NCBI RefSeq assembly: GCF_021018895.1
Contig: NC_079386.1
Coordinates: 17,029,552 to 17,093,551 of the forward strand
Source of the DNA: Seriola aureovittata
Taxonomy: Eukaryota > Chordata > Actinopteri > Carangiformes > Carangidae
Direction: 5' to 3'
DNA length: 64,000 nucleotides
The notes below the pieces were generated by a model, which saw only the letters and a program-made list of their open reading frames with translations, searched no databases and was not told the origin of the DNA. Both the position numbers and the translations under genes were made by a program. Below, in pieces: positions 10,116 to 41,035 of the stretch (position 1 is the first letter of the stretch; each line of letters opens with the position of its first letter).

Positions 10116-10119
<4 letters not shown>
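9983..10119 (-). repeat. Outer segment of inverted duplication, right copy
   Basis: Reverse-complement match to 3538-3657, including the pieces CTGTTTACTGTCAG, CACAATAAACAGCAGATAAA and GAGCTCAGAGC. It ends directly at a CA tract, just as the left copy ends at a GT tract. Confidence 0.85.

Positions 10120-10189
<70 letters not shown>
10119..10189. repeat. (CA)n microsatellite
   Basis: About 35 uninterrupted CA units bounding the right arm of the inverted duplication. Confidence 0.97.
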
Positions 10190-10192
<3 letters not shown>

Positions 10193-10760
10193 AAATGAGA
10201 AATGAGCTACTGGAATAAAACATAGGTAACCCTTACTTAGGTGGGAAGATTTAGTTGGAGCTGCTCTGCCTCAGTGTGCCTGCAACATGTACGGTCCTTT
10301 ACGGTTGAGAGGAATACACCAGTACGTTTTGCTTCTTTGTAAAAACATAGTTTCAATCTAAATCTGTCAGGTCTTGTTTTAATAATTATTATTATAATTT
10401 TACAATGGTAATAACACACCACAAATGGAGTAACACACCCTCAAATAAATTAGTTTAGCTGCTCTTTGATTTGTAAAGTTCTTCTATCAGCAGATAATGT
10501 GCATATAATATATGAATTCAGAGGAGTGATTTCTTTAGTAACGATCAAGCATTTATTTACATCAAATGAGGCACTTATAATCAGTGATAATAAAAAACTG
10601 TAGGATTCACTGGATCCATATGAAAAATGTGAGACACAACATAAATATATGTTTGCAAGACTAAATGCCCTGACCAGTTGTTGTAGTCGGTACAGGTATC
10701 TGGCCTATAGGAGCTTTGTGAGCTGGTGCTGGGGCTTCCTTGGTCGCAGAATCTGGGTCG
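10190..10760. other. Intergenic, no gene seen
   Basis: AT-rich sequence with short unsupported frames only. Confidence 0.5.
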
Positions 10761-10967
10761 TCATTCCAGCCTGCGTGGTCCTGCGCATCCATGTGGAGTT
10801 TCCTGACGCCACATGCACGTGGGTTTTAGACTGGCCCATGATAGAACCGGGACACAGAGCTCGAACTGTGCAGTGAGGTCCTCTGGGATGGGGATGGCTA
10901 AAGAGGCTCCTGTGTATGGTCCCGGGTCAACAAAGACTTTTTCAAATATGAGGTCCACCACATTCCC
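10640..10967 (-). pseudogene. Unassigned protein-like fragment, frames overlapping
   Basis: On the minus strand, after an acceptor-like ATCAAACAG, one frame reads GNVVDLIFEKVFVDPGP and continues IPIPEDLTAQFELCVPVLSW. A second frame takes over near 10840 with a MGQSKTHVHV start and continues to a TAG near 10709 (TQILRPRKPQHQLTKLL). A third frame nearby also stays open. The switch of protein-like quality between frames suggests a frameshifted repeat-derived or pseudogene fragment. I do not recognise the family. Confidence 0.3.
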
Positions 10968-11126
10968 TGTTTGATAAAACACAAAAGATTTTGTTTACAT
11001 TTTTTATTTTTTATTTTTTTTACAAAACAATGACTGAAAGTCTGTTTCTAACTACCTCCTGACATTTTCTTTACTCTATTTTGTTGTTGGTGGAACTGTC
11101 ATAACATTATACCTGCAATACTGAAT

Positions 11127-11366
11127 TTAAATTAAAAAATAAATAAATAAATAAAAAGAAAACGTGCTGTGTAAAACTGACACTGCGTCGCCAGTTGGTG
11201 GCAGTAATGCGCCTATTTCGTTGTTTGCCAACCGCCAGTAAACTTCAGAGAAGAAGAAGAAGAAAAAAAAAAGAAGAAGAAGAAGAAGACGTCGCTCCTC
11301 CCCTGAAGTGGGCAGTAACCTGCTCGTCATCAACAGTTTTTGTTACTGCAGTCTCTTAGGACGTGT

Positions 11367-11413
<47 letters not shown>

Positions 11414-11416
11414 TGT

Positions 11417-11481
<65 letters not shown>

Positions 11482-11727
11482 TGTGTGTGTGTTTGTAGTT
11501 TGTTCGTTTCTACCGTCTTTGCAAACTAACCGCCGTTTCTACCGGATACGTTATTCTTCGTTAGTTAGACCAGTTTTCTTCTTCGGACTTCTCTTTTGTG
11601 CGGTAAGCTCGAAGTGGAAATATAAAAGAAAGCAAGAACCAAAGAAGAAGAAGAAGTAGAAGAAGAAGAAGAAGAAAAAGCACCCAAACCTGGAGGAGGA
11701 AAAGGGCGTTCATACTTCGAAGTAACC
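11127..11727 (+). promoter_or_regulatory. STK26 promoter / 5' UTR region with GT-GA tract
   Basis: This stretch lies directly upstream of the first coding exon. It contains a GAA/AGA-rich run (about 11250-11288), a (GT)n-(GA)n compound microsatellite (11363-11492) and further GAA-rich sequence at about 11630-11710. No TATA box is obvious. The Kozak context of the start codon is AACCATGG, which is strong. The transcription start site cannot be placed from sequence alone. Confidence 0.5.
11363..11492. repeat. Compound (GT)n(GA)n(GT)n microsatellite upstream of STK26
   Basis: GT units at 11363-11416, GA units at 11417-11479, then a short GT run. It lies about 240-360 bp before the start codon, so length changes could affect the promoter or 5' UTR. 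Confidence 0.95.
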
Positions 11728-32069
<20,342 letters not shown>

Positions 32070-33835
32070 AGGACGGAGAGATGGAGGGAGGAGGAAAAAT
32101 GAAGAGAGACTGTGTCTCCGTACGGTGACGCTGCTGGATGATTGGAATCAGAGGAGATTTGCTGTGCGATGTCTCCTCGCTGTACACACACACAATCACA
32201 CACACAATCACACACACACACACACACACAATCACACACTTGCACATACACGCACACACACACACACACACTACTAATGTAATATATACACTATGTATTA
32301 TATATATACATATATGTACACTGCTGCTGGTTGAAGACCTTTTTTCTCCCCAGATTCAAAAGGCAGCTGCACTTTTGAATTTTTGAAAGTACGACCCGGT
32401 TTGTCAGTTGGACTCGTGGTTTTCATTTCCCGTTTTTAGGGTCATGAACTTCTCGCTATTTCTTTCTTTTGCTTTTTTTTTTTTTTGTTTGTTTGGTTTT
32501 TTTTTTTTGTAATCACTTGTTTTGAATTTGTTTAAAATGAAGCAGACCATTTTGTCAGACTTAATTCATAAGTAATCTTCTTTAACTCCGTATGTGCCTT
32601 AAGTCATTTTTCTAAAAGAAGACGTCACTTTTTATTTTAGATGTTTTAGTTGAAACCGTACACAGATAATATATAGGAGAGGGTTCTTGTCCATCAGCAG
32701 TGGTATGGTTTGTGTCATGGCTTGCCTTGGCCTTGTATATTTCTCTGTTTGTTGAGTAGCACTTCACACAGTTTATATGCCATATTGAATTTTTGTTGTC
32801 GTCAGTGATGTTTTTTGATTACAGTTCCCTGATCCCACAATTCACTTCACATCTGTTCTTCAAATGTAAAAAATTCAGTTTTCAAGGTTAAATTTTGTCA
32901 TTTTCACTCTGATTTTACAGTAATGAAAACTTGAAAAGCAGATTGCTCAGTTTTACTCACGAATTCGTACGTTAACTATTTTGAACATTAAAGGAGAAAA
33001 ACTTATCTAAAATGGTACACACTTTCTGAATTTCAGAAACATTTTTACTTCCAAGTTTCCAATTTTAAGGAAGCTACAAGACATTTACCTGGATAGGCAG
33101 CTAGTAGCTTGCTAACCGGTTAGCTAGCTAGCTAGCAGGATTTAACTGTCAAATTAGCTAGCTAGCTGTTCACAAAGTAACTAACGTAATTTAACTGTTA
33201 TATCCTCATGGTTATTAAACTAGTTAAGATAAAATTACAATTTAAAATGTTCAAAATGGCTGCCAACCGGTAACATTGCACAACCGTTAGCATCAAAATT
33301 GGTAGAAAATGGTGAATTCTCGTTGTTGCTTTGAGTCTTGAAGTAATATTACTGGAAGAGTTTTGTTGCTTTGTGGGATGTCAGTTTTTCCAAAACAATT
33401 CTGGTTAAACTAAGATTTTCTGGAAAGATCTGCTCACGAGGCACAAATGCGTCCGTCGCTCGCTTGGGAAAAGTCTGCGTCTGTTTTCCATTATGCATCG
33501 AGTTTGGGAAAACGTTGAGAGCTGTCAACTTGTGTCTGGATGTTGATTTGTTTTTAACATAATTCTTGATGTGTTAGGTTTTTTTTTTTGGAAAGTAGCA
33601 CAGGTCCTTTTTTCGAGAAGCATGAAGGGAGCTGTAATCAAAGGTATGACTGAAAGTTTGTACCAAAGACACTATAAACTTGGTCATTGTATATTTTTGT
33701 CTTTTTATATATCATAAGGGATACAGTTAATACTTGTCGAGGGGGGAAATGTAAAATGAAAGATGTAAGATTTTACTTTTTTTTTTGTAGCGGGACTTAG
33801 AGTTTTATGAATAAATATTTAAGTTTGATTGAGAA
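32070..33835 (+). other. STK26 3' UTR with CA repeats
   Basis: About 1.8 kb of mostly T-rich sequence from the stop to the AATAAA at 33810. It includes interrupted CA repeats (32183-32271) and a TAGC-rich stretch (33100-33165). A single exon is assumed because no convincing further splice acceptor with coding sequence was seen. Confidence 0.6.
33810..33815 (+). terminator. AATAAA polyadenylation signal of STK26
   Basis: AATAAA within TTATGAATAAATATTT, following a T-run and about 1.74 kb after the stop codon. Confidence 0.6.
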
Positions 33836-34318
33836 ACTTGTTTCATCAGCTTCTTTCTTTACTTCAATGTCATGACGGTGACAGTATCATCATTTTAAAA
33901 GAAGTTTAAAATGAACAGATGAATTTAATTTGTAAATGTTGTAATTTGATCACAATTTGTGTATAATCCTTTATTCACAAATTCAGCTGTTTATATAAAC
34001 AAAAAAAAAATCTTTCAGTTCACATTTTCTACAGAATTCACAAGAACCATTCATATTCATACAGAATAACAAATACATTACCCAACTACATCAGTTTCCC
34101 AACCCTATGAAACTGTCACACTGAGAGGACACTCAATATGTCTTTTAATTAAAGTCTTTAAAGTATTTTAAACTGTGGTCAAGTGGATTTAATACGTTTC
34201 CACTACAATGGAAATTAAAGTAAATTACAAGTAAATTATTTTGTAGCTTTGGCCGTTGGTTGATTTCAACCTTTCTGATCATCTGACCTCTCGTTTCTCG
34301 CCACATCCTATTTTTAAT

Positions 34319-34324
34319 TTTATT
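34319..34324 (-). terminator. Candidate FRMD7 polyadenylation signal
   Basis: AATAAA on the minus strand, about 755 bp after the FRMD7 stop. Another lies at 33975-33970. Which is used cannot be told from sequence, but the second would put the convergent 3' ends within about 150 bp of the STK26 signal. Confidence 0.35.
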
Positions 34325-34379
34325 TTAGCGATGTTATCATACCAGATTGATCCTACAGCCAGAGCTACAGAAACCAACC

Positions 34380-34640
34380 CATCCATCCATCCATCATCCA
34401 TTTAGGCAAGAGGCTGGCTAAGCGAGGTAGTCCAGATGTTCCTCACCTCTGTAACCTTTCTCCGAGGCATTCCCTCGCCAGGTGAGATATATAATCTCTC
34501 CAGTACGTTCTGGTCTACCCCTAAGGAAGAAGGCGCCCCGGGATGTGTAACCTGATCCGACGTCTGAACCGCAAAGACTGTACCACTTCACCATGAGGCA
34601 GAAGAAGCTCTGCTCGAGCGCTAAAGCCAAAGCTCGTGAC
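34380..34640. mobile_element. Degenerate dispersed-repeat fragment
   Basis: Starts at a CATCCATCCATCC run and contains CTTTCTCCGAGGCATTCCC and CCAGTACGTTCTGGTCTACC, phrases that from memory occur in a repeat common in teleost genomes. No frame is intact. It lies in the 3' interval between STK26 and FRMD7 and may be part of the FRMD7 3' UTR. Confidence 0.4.
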
Positions 34641-35078
34641 CGTGGGTGATGGTTGGAACCAGGTCCTGGTTAACACCTGATTCCTACCAACGAACAGCTT
34701 TAAAAACCCCGTGCCGCCATGCTTCTTGGTGTCAGTAAAAATAAAGTATCGGTGCAGCAACAACACCCTCTATTGCTACAGCTGAGGCTAGTTCGGCTTG
34801 TTTGACCTTGTTTGGCTAGAAGTGCTACTTAATTACATAATTGTTCCGGTTATTAATACTCAAAATTTTGTAAATTTAAACCCATAATGTGAGGTTTTAA
34901 CCAAAACAAGGCAAAAACAGTACATTTCATCTGCCAGTAAACCTCAACAACGACGCACCTCTCTTACATACAAAACCAACACATTTATCACCATCGTCTT
35001 GTGGTCGTCCAGTTTTGAATGTGATCACATCATGAACCTTTGCACCGTTTCCATGTTGTAAGACGTTTTCGTGTCCGT

Positions 35079-36308
35079 CTACAGTGTGACTTCTGTGATC
35101 TTCGCAGCACCTTTACTCTCGCCTCTTGTCTTCTCTTTGTTCTCCCCTTCGTCCTTTAAGTCCTTTGTCGCTTTCTCTTTCGCTGCTCCGTCGTCCTCTT
35201 CCTCCTCCTCCTCCTCTTCTTCCTCCTCCTCATCCAGTTGGAGGCTCCCGGAGGAAAACCTCATCCTGGCCAGTCCAGCGGACCGCGCCACCCTCCCTAG
35301 CGGGGGTGGCGGGCAGTAGTATGGGTAGAAAACCTCTGGGTCCGAGTCGCTGTAGCTCCCAGAGGTTCCTCCGAACATGCAGAGCGAGGTGGGGCGTTCG
35401 GGCAGAGGGGAGGAGTTTAGCGGGAGGTAGGTGGGTCTGGAGGGGCGTGTCAGGTGGGGGTAGTAACCAAGGGGACGAAACTCGGAGGCGGGGTTGAAGC
35501 CAGGGTTTGAACTCCTTGAGAGGTGGAACTTGACATCTGGTTGGCTGGCTACGCGGCGAGGCAGCCCCGGGAGGAAGTTGGAGTCGTCGCTGTAATGCCC
35601 CGCCTCGGTATGTCCGACACCCAAGAGCCTCGCTCCGTTGCTTCCTGGCTGGTAAACCCTGGCCAATCCCAGCCCTCCTGAGCCAGAGGGGCGGAGAGTC
35701 CTCCTGATTGGCGAAAGAGACGGCGAGTCGTGGCCCAGCGGGTAGAAAGATGGCCGCGCTATGCTATCCATTGTCACATAATCCCGCCTCCTTGCGTGCG
35801 GGAAACGCTCCAGGGAAGAAACGGCAACATAGTCCGTCAAGTAAGGGTGTCGGTTGAGCGGCGAGGACCCAGCTAATGGGAACGTTGGCAGGATTGGGTG
35901 GTACTGGTAGGCAGGACTGTTTGGGTAAAGAAGAACCAACTGCTGTGCGGCGTCCGGGTGCGGCTGGGGATTGGGCCGACGTCGCGACCGGTTGCCGTAA
36001 ACCCCGGCTAACCTTTGGGCCTGGCGCTGCGCCCCGATGCGTGCGCCCCTCATGTCCTCCATCACGGATGTCGAGGCCGATCTCATCTTCGGAGAGGCGG
36101 TTGATTGGTGGAGAGAAGGAGAGAGGGGAGTGACTTGAGTAAAAGGGCGGGACCCCCGGGCGACCTCGACAGACGATCGGCTTCGTTTAGCCCCGCCTCC
36201 TCCGAGTTCCATGTCGTCTATGCCTCCGTGATGTGGGTCCAACTCGTCCTCACTGCGGACCGCCAAGGCACGGCTCGACCGAGGGAAGGGATGCGAGTGC
36301 TCGTACAG
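35079..36308 (-). CDS. frmd7: FRMD7 exon 12 (residues 375-783), C-terminal tail
   Basis: The acceptor is TTACCTCCTCAG on the minus strand; the TAG stop is at 35081-35079. About 409 residues of Pro/Ser/Tyr/Arg-rich disordered sequence. Conserved islands are [10 protein letters not shown] and [11 protein letters not shown]. It then has about 14 acidic residues encoded by GAG/GAA repeats (about 35196-35236), a Lys/Glu-rich end and the terminus EVTL. The long plus-strand frames here are shadows. Confidence 0.92.
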   Translation of the reverse strand: MYEHSHPFPRSSRALAVRSEDELDPHHGGIDDMELGGGGAKRSRSSVEVARGSRPFTQVTPLSPSLHQSTASPKMRSASTSVMEDMRGARIGAQRQAQRLAGVYGNRSRRRPNPQPHPDAAQQLVLLYPNSPAYQYHPILPTFPLAGSSPLNRHPYLTDYVAVSSLERFPHARRRDYVTMDSIARPSFYPLGHDSPSLSPIRRTLRPSGSGGLGLARVYQPGSNGARLLGVGHTEAGHYSDDSNFLPGLPRRVASQPDVKFHLSRSSNPGFNPASEFRPLGYYPHLTRPSRPTYLPLNSSPLPERPTSLCMFGGTSGSYSDSDPEVFYPYYCPPPPLGRVARSAGLARMRFSSGSLQLDEEEEEEEEEEEEDDGAAKEKATKDLKDEGENKEKTRGESKGAAKITEVTL

Positions 36309-36541
36309 CTGAGGAGGTAAGACACGAACATCAGACAATTTCCTCAATTAATCAATTAACTGTATCAAGATGACATCATCAAATGTCTTGTTTTGAATCC
36401 AGGAAATATATATATCTGCACAGTGTGTGAATTCTGTGAATGGAAGCTCTTATTACTTGTTTGGAGACGTCGGTGAGGAGATCAGGGGACGATCGACACT
36501 GTCTGGGATCGAAGTCCGACTGACAATAAGTCCTAGAAGAA

Positions 36542-36595
<54 letters not shown>

Positions 36596-37801
36596 AATAT
36601 ACATATATACAGTATATAGATGATAAAATCTATCTTCTGTCTTTCGTCTGATTGTATTGATGCATTTCCTCTCACCTCTCAAAATGTGAGGGCTTCTTTC
36701 CCCCTGATCCCATACACTCCAGCAGCTGTTTCTGCGTCCGTCCACTGCCGCACAAAATACGCATTAAACGCTAAAAGGTCTTTATATACGTAGAGATGAG
36801 AAAGAAATGAGCAAAACGTTGTTCACAAGAACAAAACACAAAGTGCAACATACCTGTATCTGAAGCTGGAGCCTTTACAGGACAGCAGCGTTTTGGGCAC
36901 CGCCTTCGGTTCCTCGGCCAGGCGGAAGAAGGCGTGGTACTCCACGCACATCTTCCAGAACGATTTACATACGTCGCGACTGGCCATGGAAAGCTCCAGC
37001 GTGTCCTTACACGACGGCTGGATGGACATCACACAACACTTCGATTAAAAACATTACACACAACACACGGTTTGAACACTGACTATCTGCCCGGTCAGCA
37101 GGTCCTCACCCCGACTTTGTCGTGTAGTTTGATGAGGAGATGTTTGCGTTTGAAGCTCAGCTTGCGGATTTTCGCCCAGCTAAAGGTGTTGATTTTAGTG
37201 TTTCCCTGGAAGACACAGAGGGGGAAAAACAAATGTGTGTTTCAGTGCAAACAAGAGGATAAAAATTCAACATACCAGCAGAGAAAATCCTGCTGATGTC
37301 GCCACAAACGGCGCCTCCTCCTGGCGGAGCAGCGGCGTGTTAGCGAGCGCTCTGAGCTAGTTATCATTGTGTACGAGAAGGTTAAGACCCGTCAACGTCA
37401 CTACCTGAAAGACCAGTACTCCCGAGTGCGTGACGGCCAGGTTGATCCTCATCCCCTCTCCGTCGTGGGCCGGGTGAGGCCTGATCCCGTACATGTCCAG
37501 CTTCCTCGCCACCTCCAGCAGGTGGATGTCCGAGTCTGCCGGAGACACGCCTCTACAGAGAGACAAATGCAGGCTGTTACACATCCCTAATATGACGTTA
37601 TATTCATGCCGCAAACTTTTCCTAGAGGCAGCACTTCCCTGCATCGCGTTGGGGTCGGACCGCCCGCCCACTTCCTGCGTTTACCTGTGTTTCTTGTGGA
37701 ACTTGATGATCTTGTGGTCGAGATATTCCTGGTTGGGGACGTACTGCTTCATCTCTAAATGGTGACAGTCCAGCTCCTCGTCGTAGTCCCCTAACTCTGC
37801 T

Positions 37802-37836
<35 letters not shown>

Positions 37837-38045
37837 GCTCATTCTTTTCTCTTTTCTCGTTTGATTAAAGTTAATTTCTATGATCAAATTATTCCTAATT
37901 ACTTAGGTTTAAAACACGAACTTTGAAGCTGTTATTTTTATCCTTACACTGTAATATGTGAGAGACCAGCAGGGCGGCGCTGTTGTCATTACAGGTCAGA
38001 CTGCCGTTAGACAAGTCCTGCTTTATCTGTAGGGCAAAAAGATAC

Positions 38046-38104
<59 letters not shown>

Positions 38105-40804
38105 AATAGATGTGCATCAGAGGAGGGTTTATATGATTGTAATAAAAACAACAGATTCGGACGCTGTTACCTGGTGAGGCCTCTCTTCAGCTGACCCGGG
38201 TCAGGTGGGAAGAACTTGACTATAAACCTGAAGAAAAGGTCGCTGCTGTCTGACGGAGAGGAAAAACGAGAAGCCCTTTTTTTTAAATAAGGTGTTCAGA
38301 TAATTATCAGTTAAAAAATAAACTGAGAAGAATAAATCATCTCCCTGTCCACGCGGTCATTAAACCCACCGGAGTCAGTTAATGAAGACGTGGGCTGCAA
38401 CTTCAGGCCTGAATTTGTTTACACTTCCTCAAACGAGCGGCCATTAAAAAGTGTGGTGAACTAGCTATTAGCAGTTTCCTGTTCACACTGAAGCCACTGA
38501 TGGATTAGTCTGACGCTGAGGAAAACTTTAAGTTCTGGAGTTTTCTGAAGGTTTATTTATAATGGACGTCAGGGACGATGATGTGAACGAGGAGTTTAAG
38601 TCGCAGTGAATCTAAATATGTGTGTGTATCATGTCTGTGTGTTCAGATGTGACTCAAAAGATGAAGGAGGATCCTGTTATATTAATGTTTTTGTTGAGTT
38701 TCCTGAATACTTACATTTAATCTGTTTGGCCAGCGGCTTCAGCAGCTCCAACCAAACCTGCAACGTGTTCCACATAAAACAGATATTTATATATTTATAT
38801 ACTGAGTCATTGTGTGAGAATATTAAAATAATCAGTGTTTCTCACGTAGTTGCCGCTGTGGTGTCTGAACTCCAGTCCAAAGTATTCCTTCTCCAGCAGC
38901 TTCAGATGACCACACACTTTGTTGAAGAAGTCGCCTCCTAAAACCTTTTGCTGAGAGAGAGAGAGAATTAAAGTGGGGGTGGGGGTGAGATGGGATAATT
39001 GGATTTTTTTTAATTGAGAATCTCTTAAAACTGGAGCCCAGGGACACTCTGGGGACTCCGGTTAAATGTTCTCTAACTCAGTTACTTCGGTTCTCCAGAA
39101 CTTTGCATAATGAATTGTGATGCTGCGTTCACTGTTATAGGAGACACGAGCTTCGGTGGTGATTGTGTTTAGTGGGTAACGTGCTGCCTTCAGCTCCAGC
39201 TCATTTAAGATTATGATTTTCTTTTTAATGTGGTTTTTTCCAAAGATAAATGGAGTATTATTTTTATACAACACCTGCACGTTAAGCACGAAATAAAACT
39301 TTATTAGTGAGTAAACAAGAACTTACAAGATTATCCAGTTCAGGATGATTATGAACACGATAACCTTTCCCCTCGTTCTCTCCTCTCCTTCTCATCCCTC
39401 TCTCTTTCCCTCTCCTCTGTCTAATCACTGAGGAGGTGTGTGTGTGCGCATTGGGTTTTTTTTAGTGTTTGCTGTCTGCTAGCCGGTGTTTACCGCCCTG
39501 GTGGCGGCCACTGGGCGTCCCTCATTAACTTGTCATGAGGAAGAGAGGGTGAGAGGGTGAGGGAGGGAGAGGGAGGGAGGGAGGGAGGGAGGGAGGAAGG
39601 GGAGGGACAGAGCAGCTGTAACCCATTATAAAGAGAACAGAGGCCTAACATGTGATTAGGGGAAACTCTGAACAACAACAAAATCGCAGTTTCATCGGAG
39701 CGGAACAGAGTAAAACTGAGCGGAATGAAACTTTATTGTCCACGGTGCTCGATGACGACCGACCGAACTTTTATCTGAAGTGTTTTCTGCAGAAATCCAT
39801 TTTAAATAGATAAAAATCTGTTTATATGTAAGAGTAACCTGAGCCACGTGTATGTGTGGTGATGCTGATGTGCACGTGTCGTCAACACCTTCACACCTGG
39901 GAGACAGGACGGTGGTTATGATGTAATAAAACAGTTCGTTAAACTAAAAGATAAAATCGCAAATTGAAAATACGACGGTTTTTGTGGGAAAATCTTAATT
40001 TATTATATTAAAGAATATAAATGATGCATTTTAAAGAACATAAAGCCACTACATCTGCTTCCTGTTGGAATATTATATTTAAAATAATAATATAAATCAA
40101 ACTAAAGTTTATTTTAGGATTCACTACTTGTTGTAATTTTTTTTATCTTATAATTAAGTAGCAGCCTTTGTCATTGTTTAATGTGACCACTGGGTGGCGC
40201 CAAAGTCAGCAATTTAAAAGTCGACATATACCGTGTAGAGGCACTTAGCACTTACTACTTTTGTGCGTAGGAATACGGTCGTTCAGTGGTTGAGAAGATG
40301 TAGTTCCACAGGAAACGATAAATATTCAAAATAAAAGCGAACACTTTGACTGATGTGTTTTTCCTGATTGATCCTCTCCACAGCAGCTCGTCTCCAAACC
40401 TACAGCAGGTAACACACTGACCATGTACAATCACCTGACGCGACCTCACGTCAGAATAACCTGTACTGTCCCTTTAAGACGTTTCACTTAAAACACAACT
40501 TCAGCTCACTGCGTCTTAAAAGTGATTTTCCATCAAATAAACAGGAGTATGGATTTTTACTCCTCGTTCCTTCATGCACACGATGCGTCTGTCCACTCTC
40601 TTCACATCAGTCCGTCCATCTTTTCTTCTTCTCTGATCATTAATTGGGGTTTTGCCCCGGAGGTTTGAAGATCGGGGTCAGAGGAGAGAACTCACTTATT
40701 ACCTCCCCTGTTCACCACACACTGTATTTATCAGTTTATTATTGCCCTCATCCATCGATTCATTCATTCATCCTTTTTTTCTCTTTCTTTTATTCTTTCA
40801 TCCT

Positions 40805-40850
<46 letters not shown>

Positions 40851-40973
40851 CTCTTCTAAAGATGCTGCTAATGTCCCAGAGGCCGCTGGGAAACCGACAG
40901 AGAAAGCATGGGCGTGGAAAATGGAGCTACTTTGCTAACACAATACTGCAAGTCACACACACACACACACACA

Positions 40974-41035
<62 letters not shown>

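Noticed and set aside
35079..35090. C-terminal EVTL of FRMD7 as a PDZ ligand
   Set aside because: Fits only the loose class II pattern. Not conserved evidence, so not reported as a feature.
35126..36320. Plus-strand open frames opposite the FRMD7 last exon
   Set aside because: They are antisense shadows of a GC-rich minus-strand exon with clear homology and splice phase.
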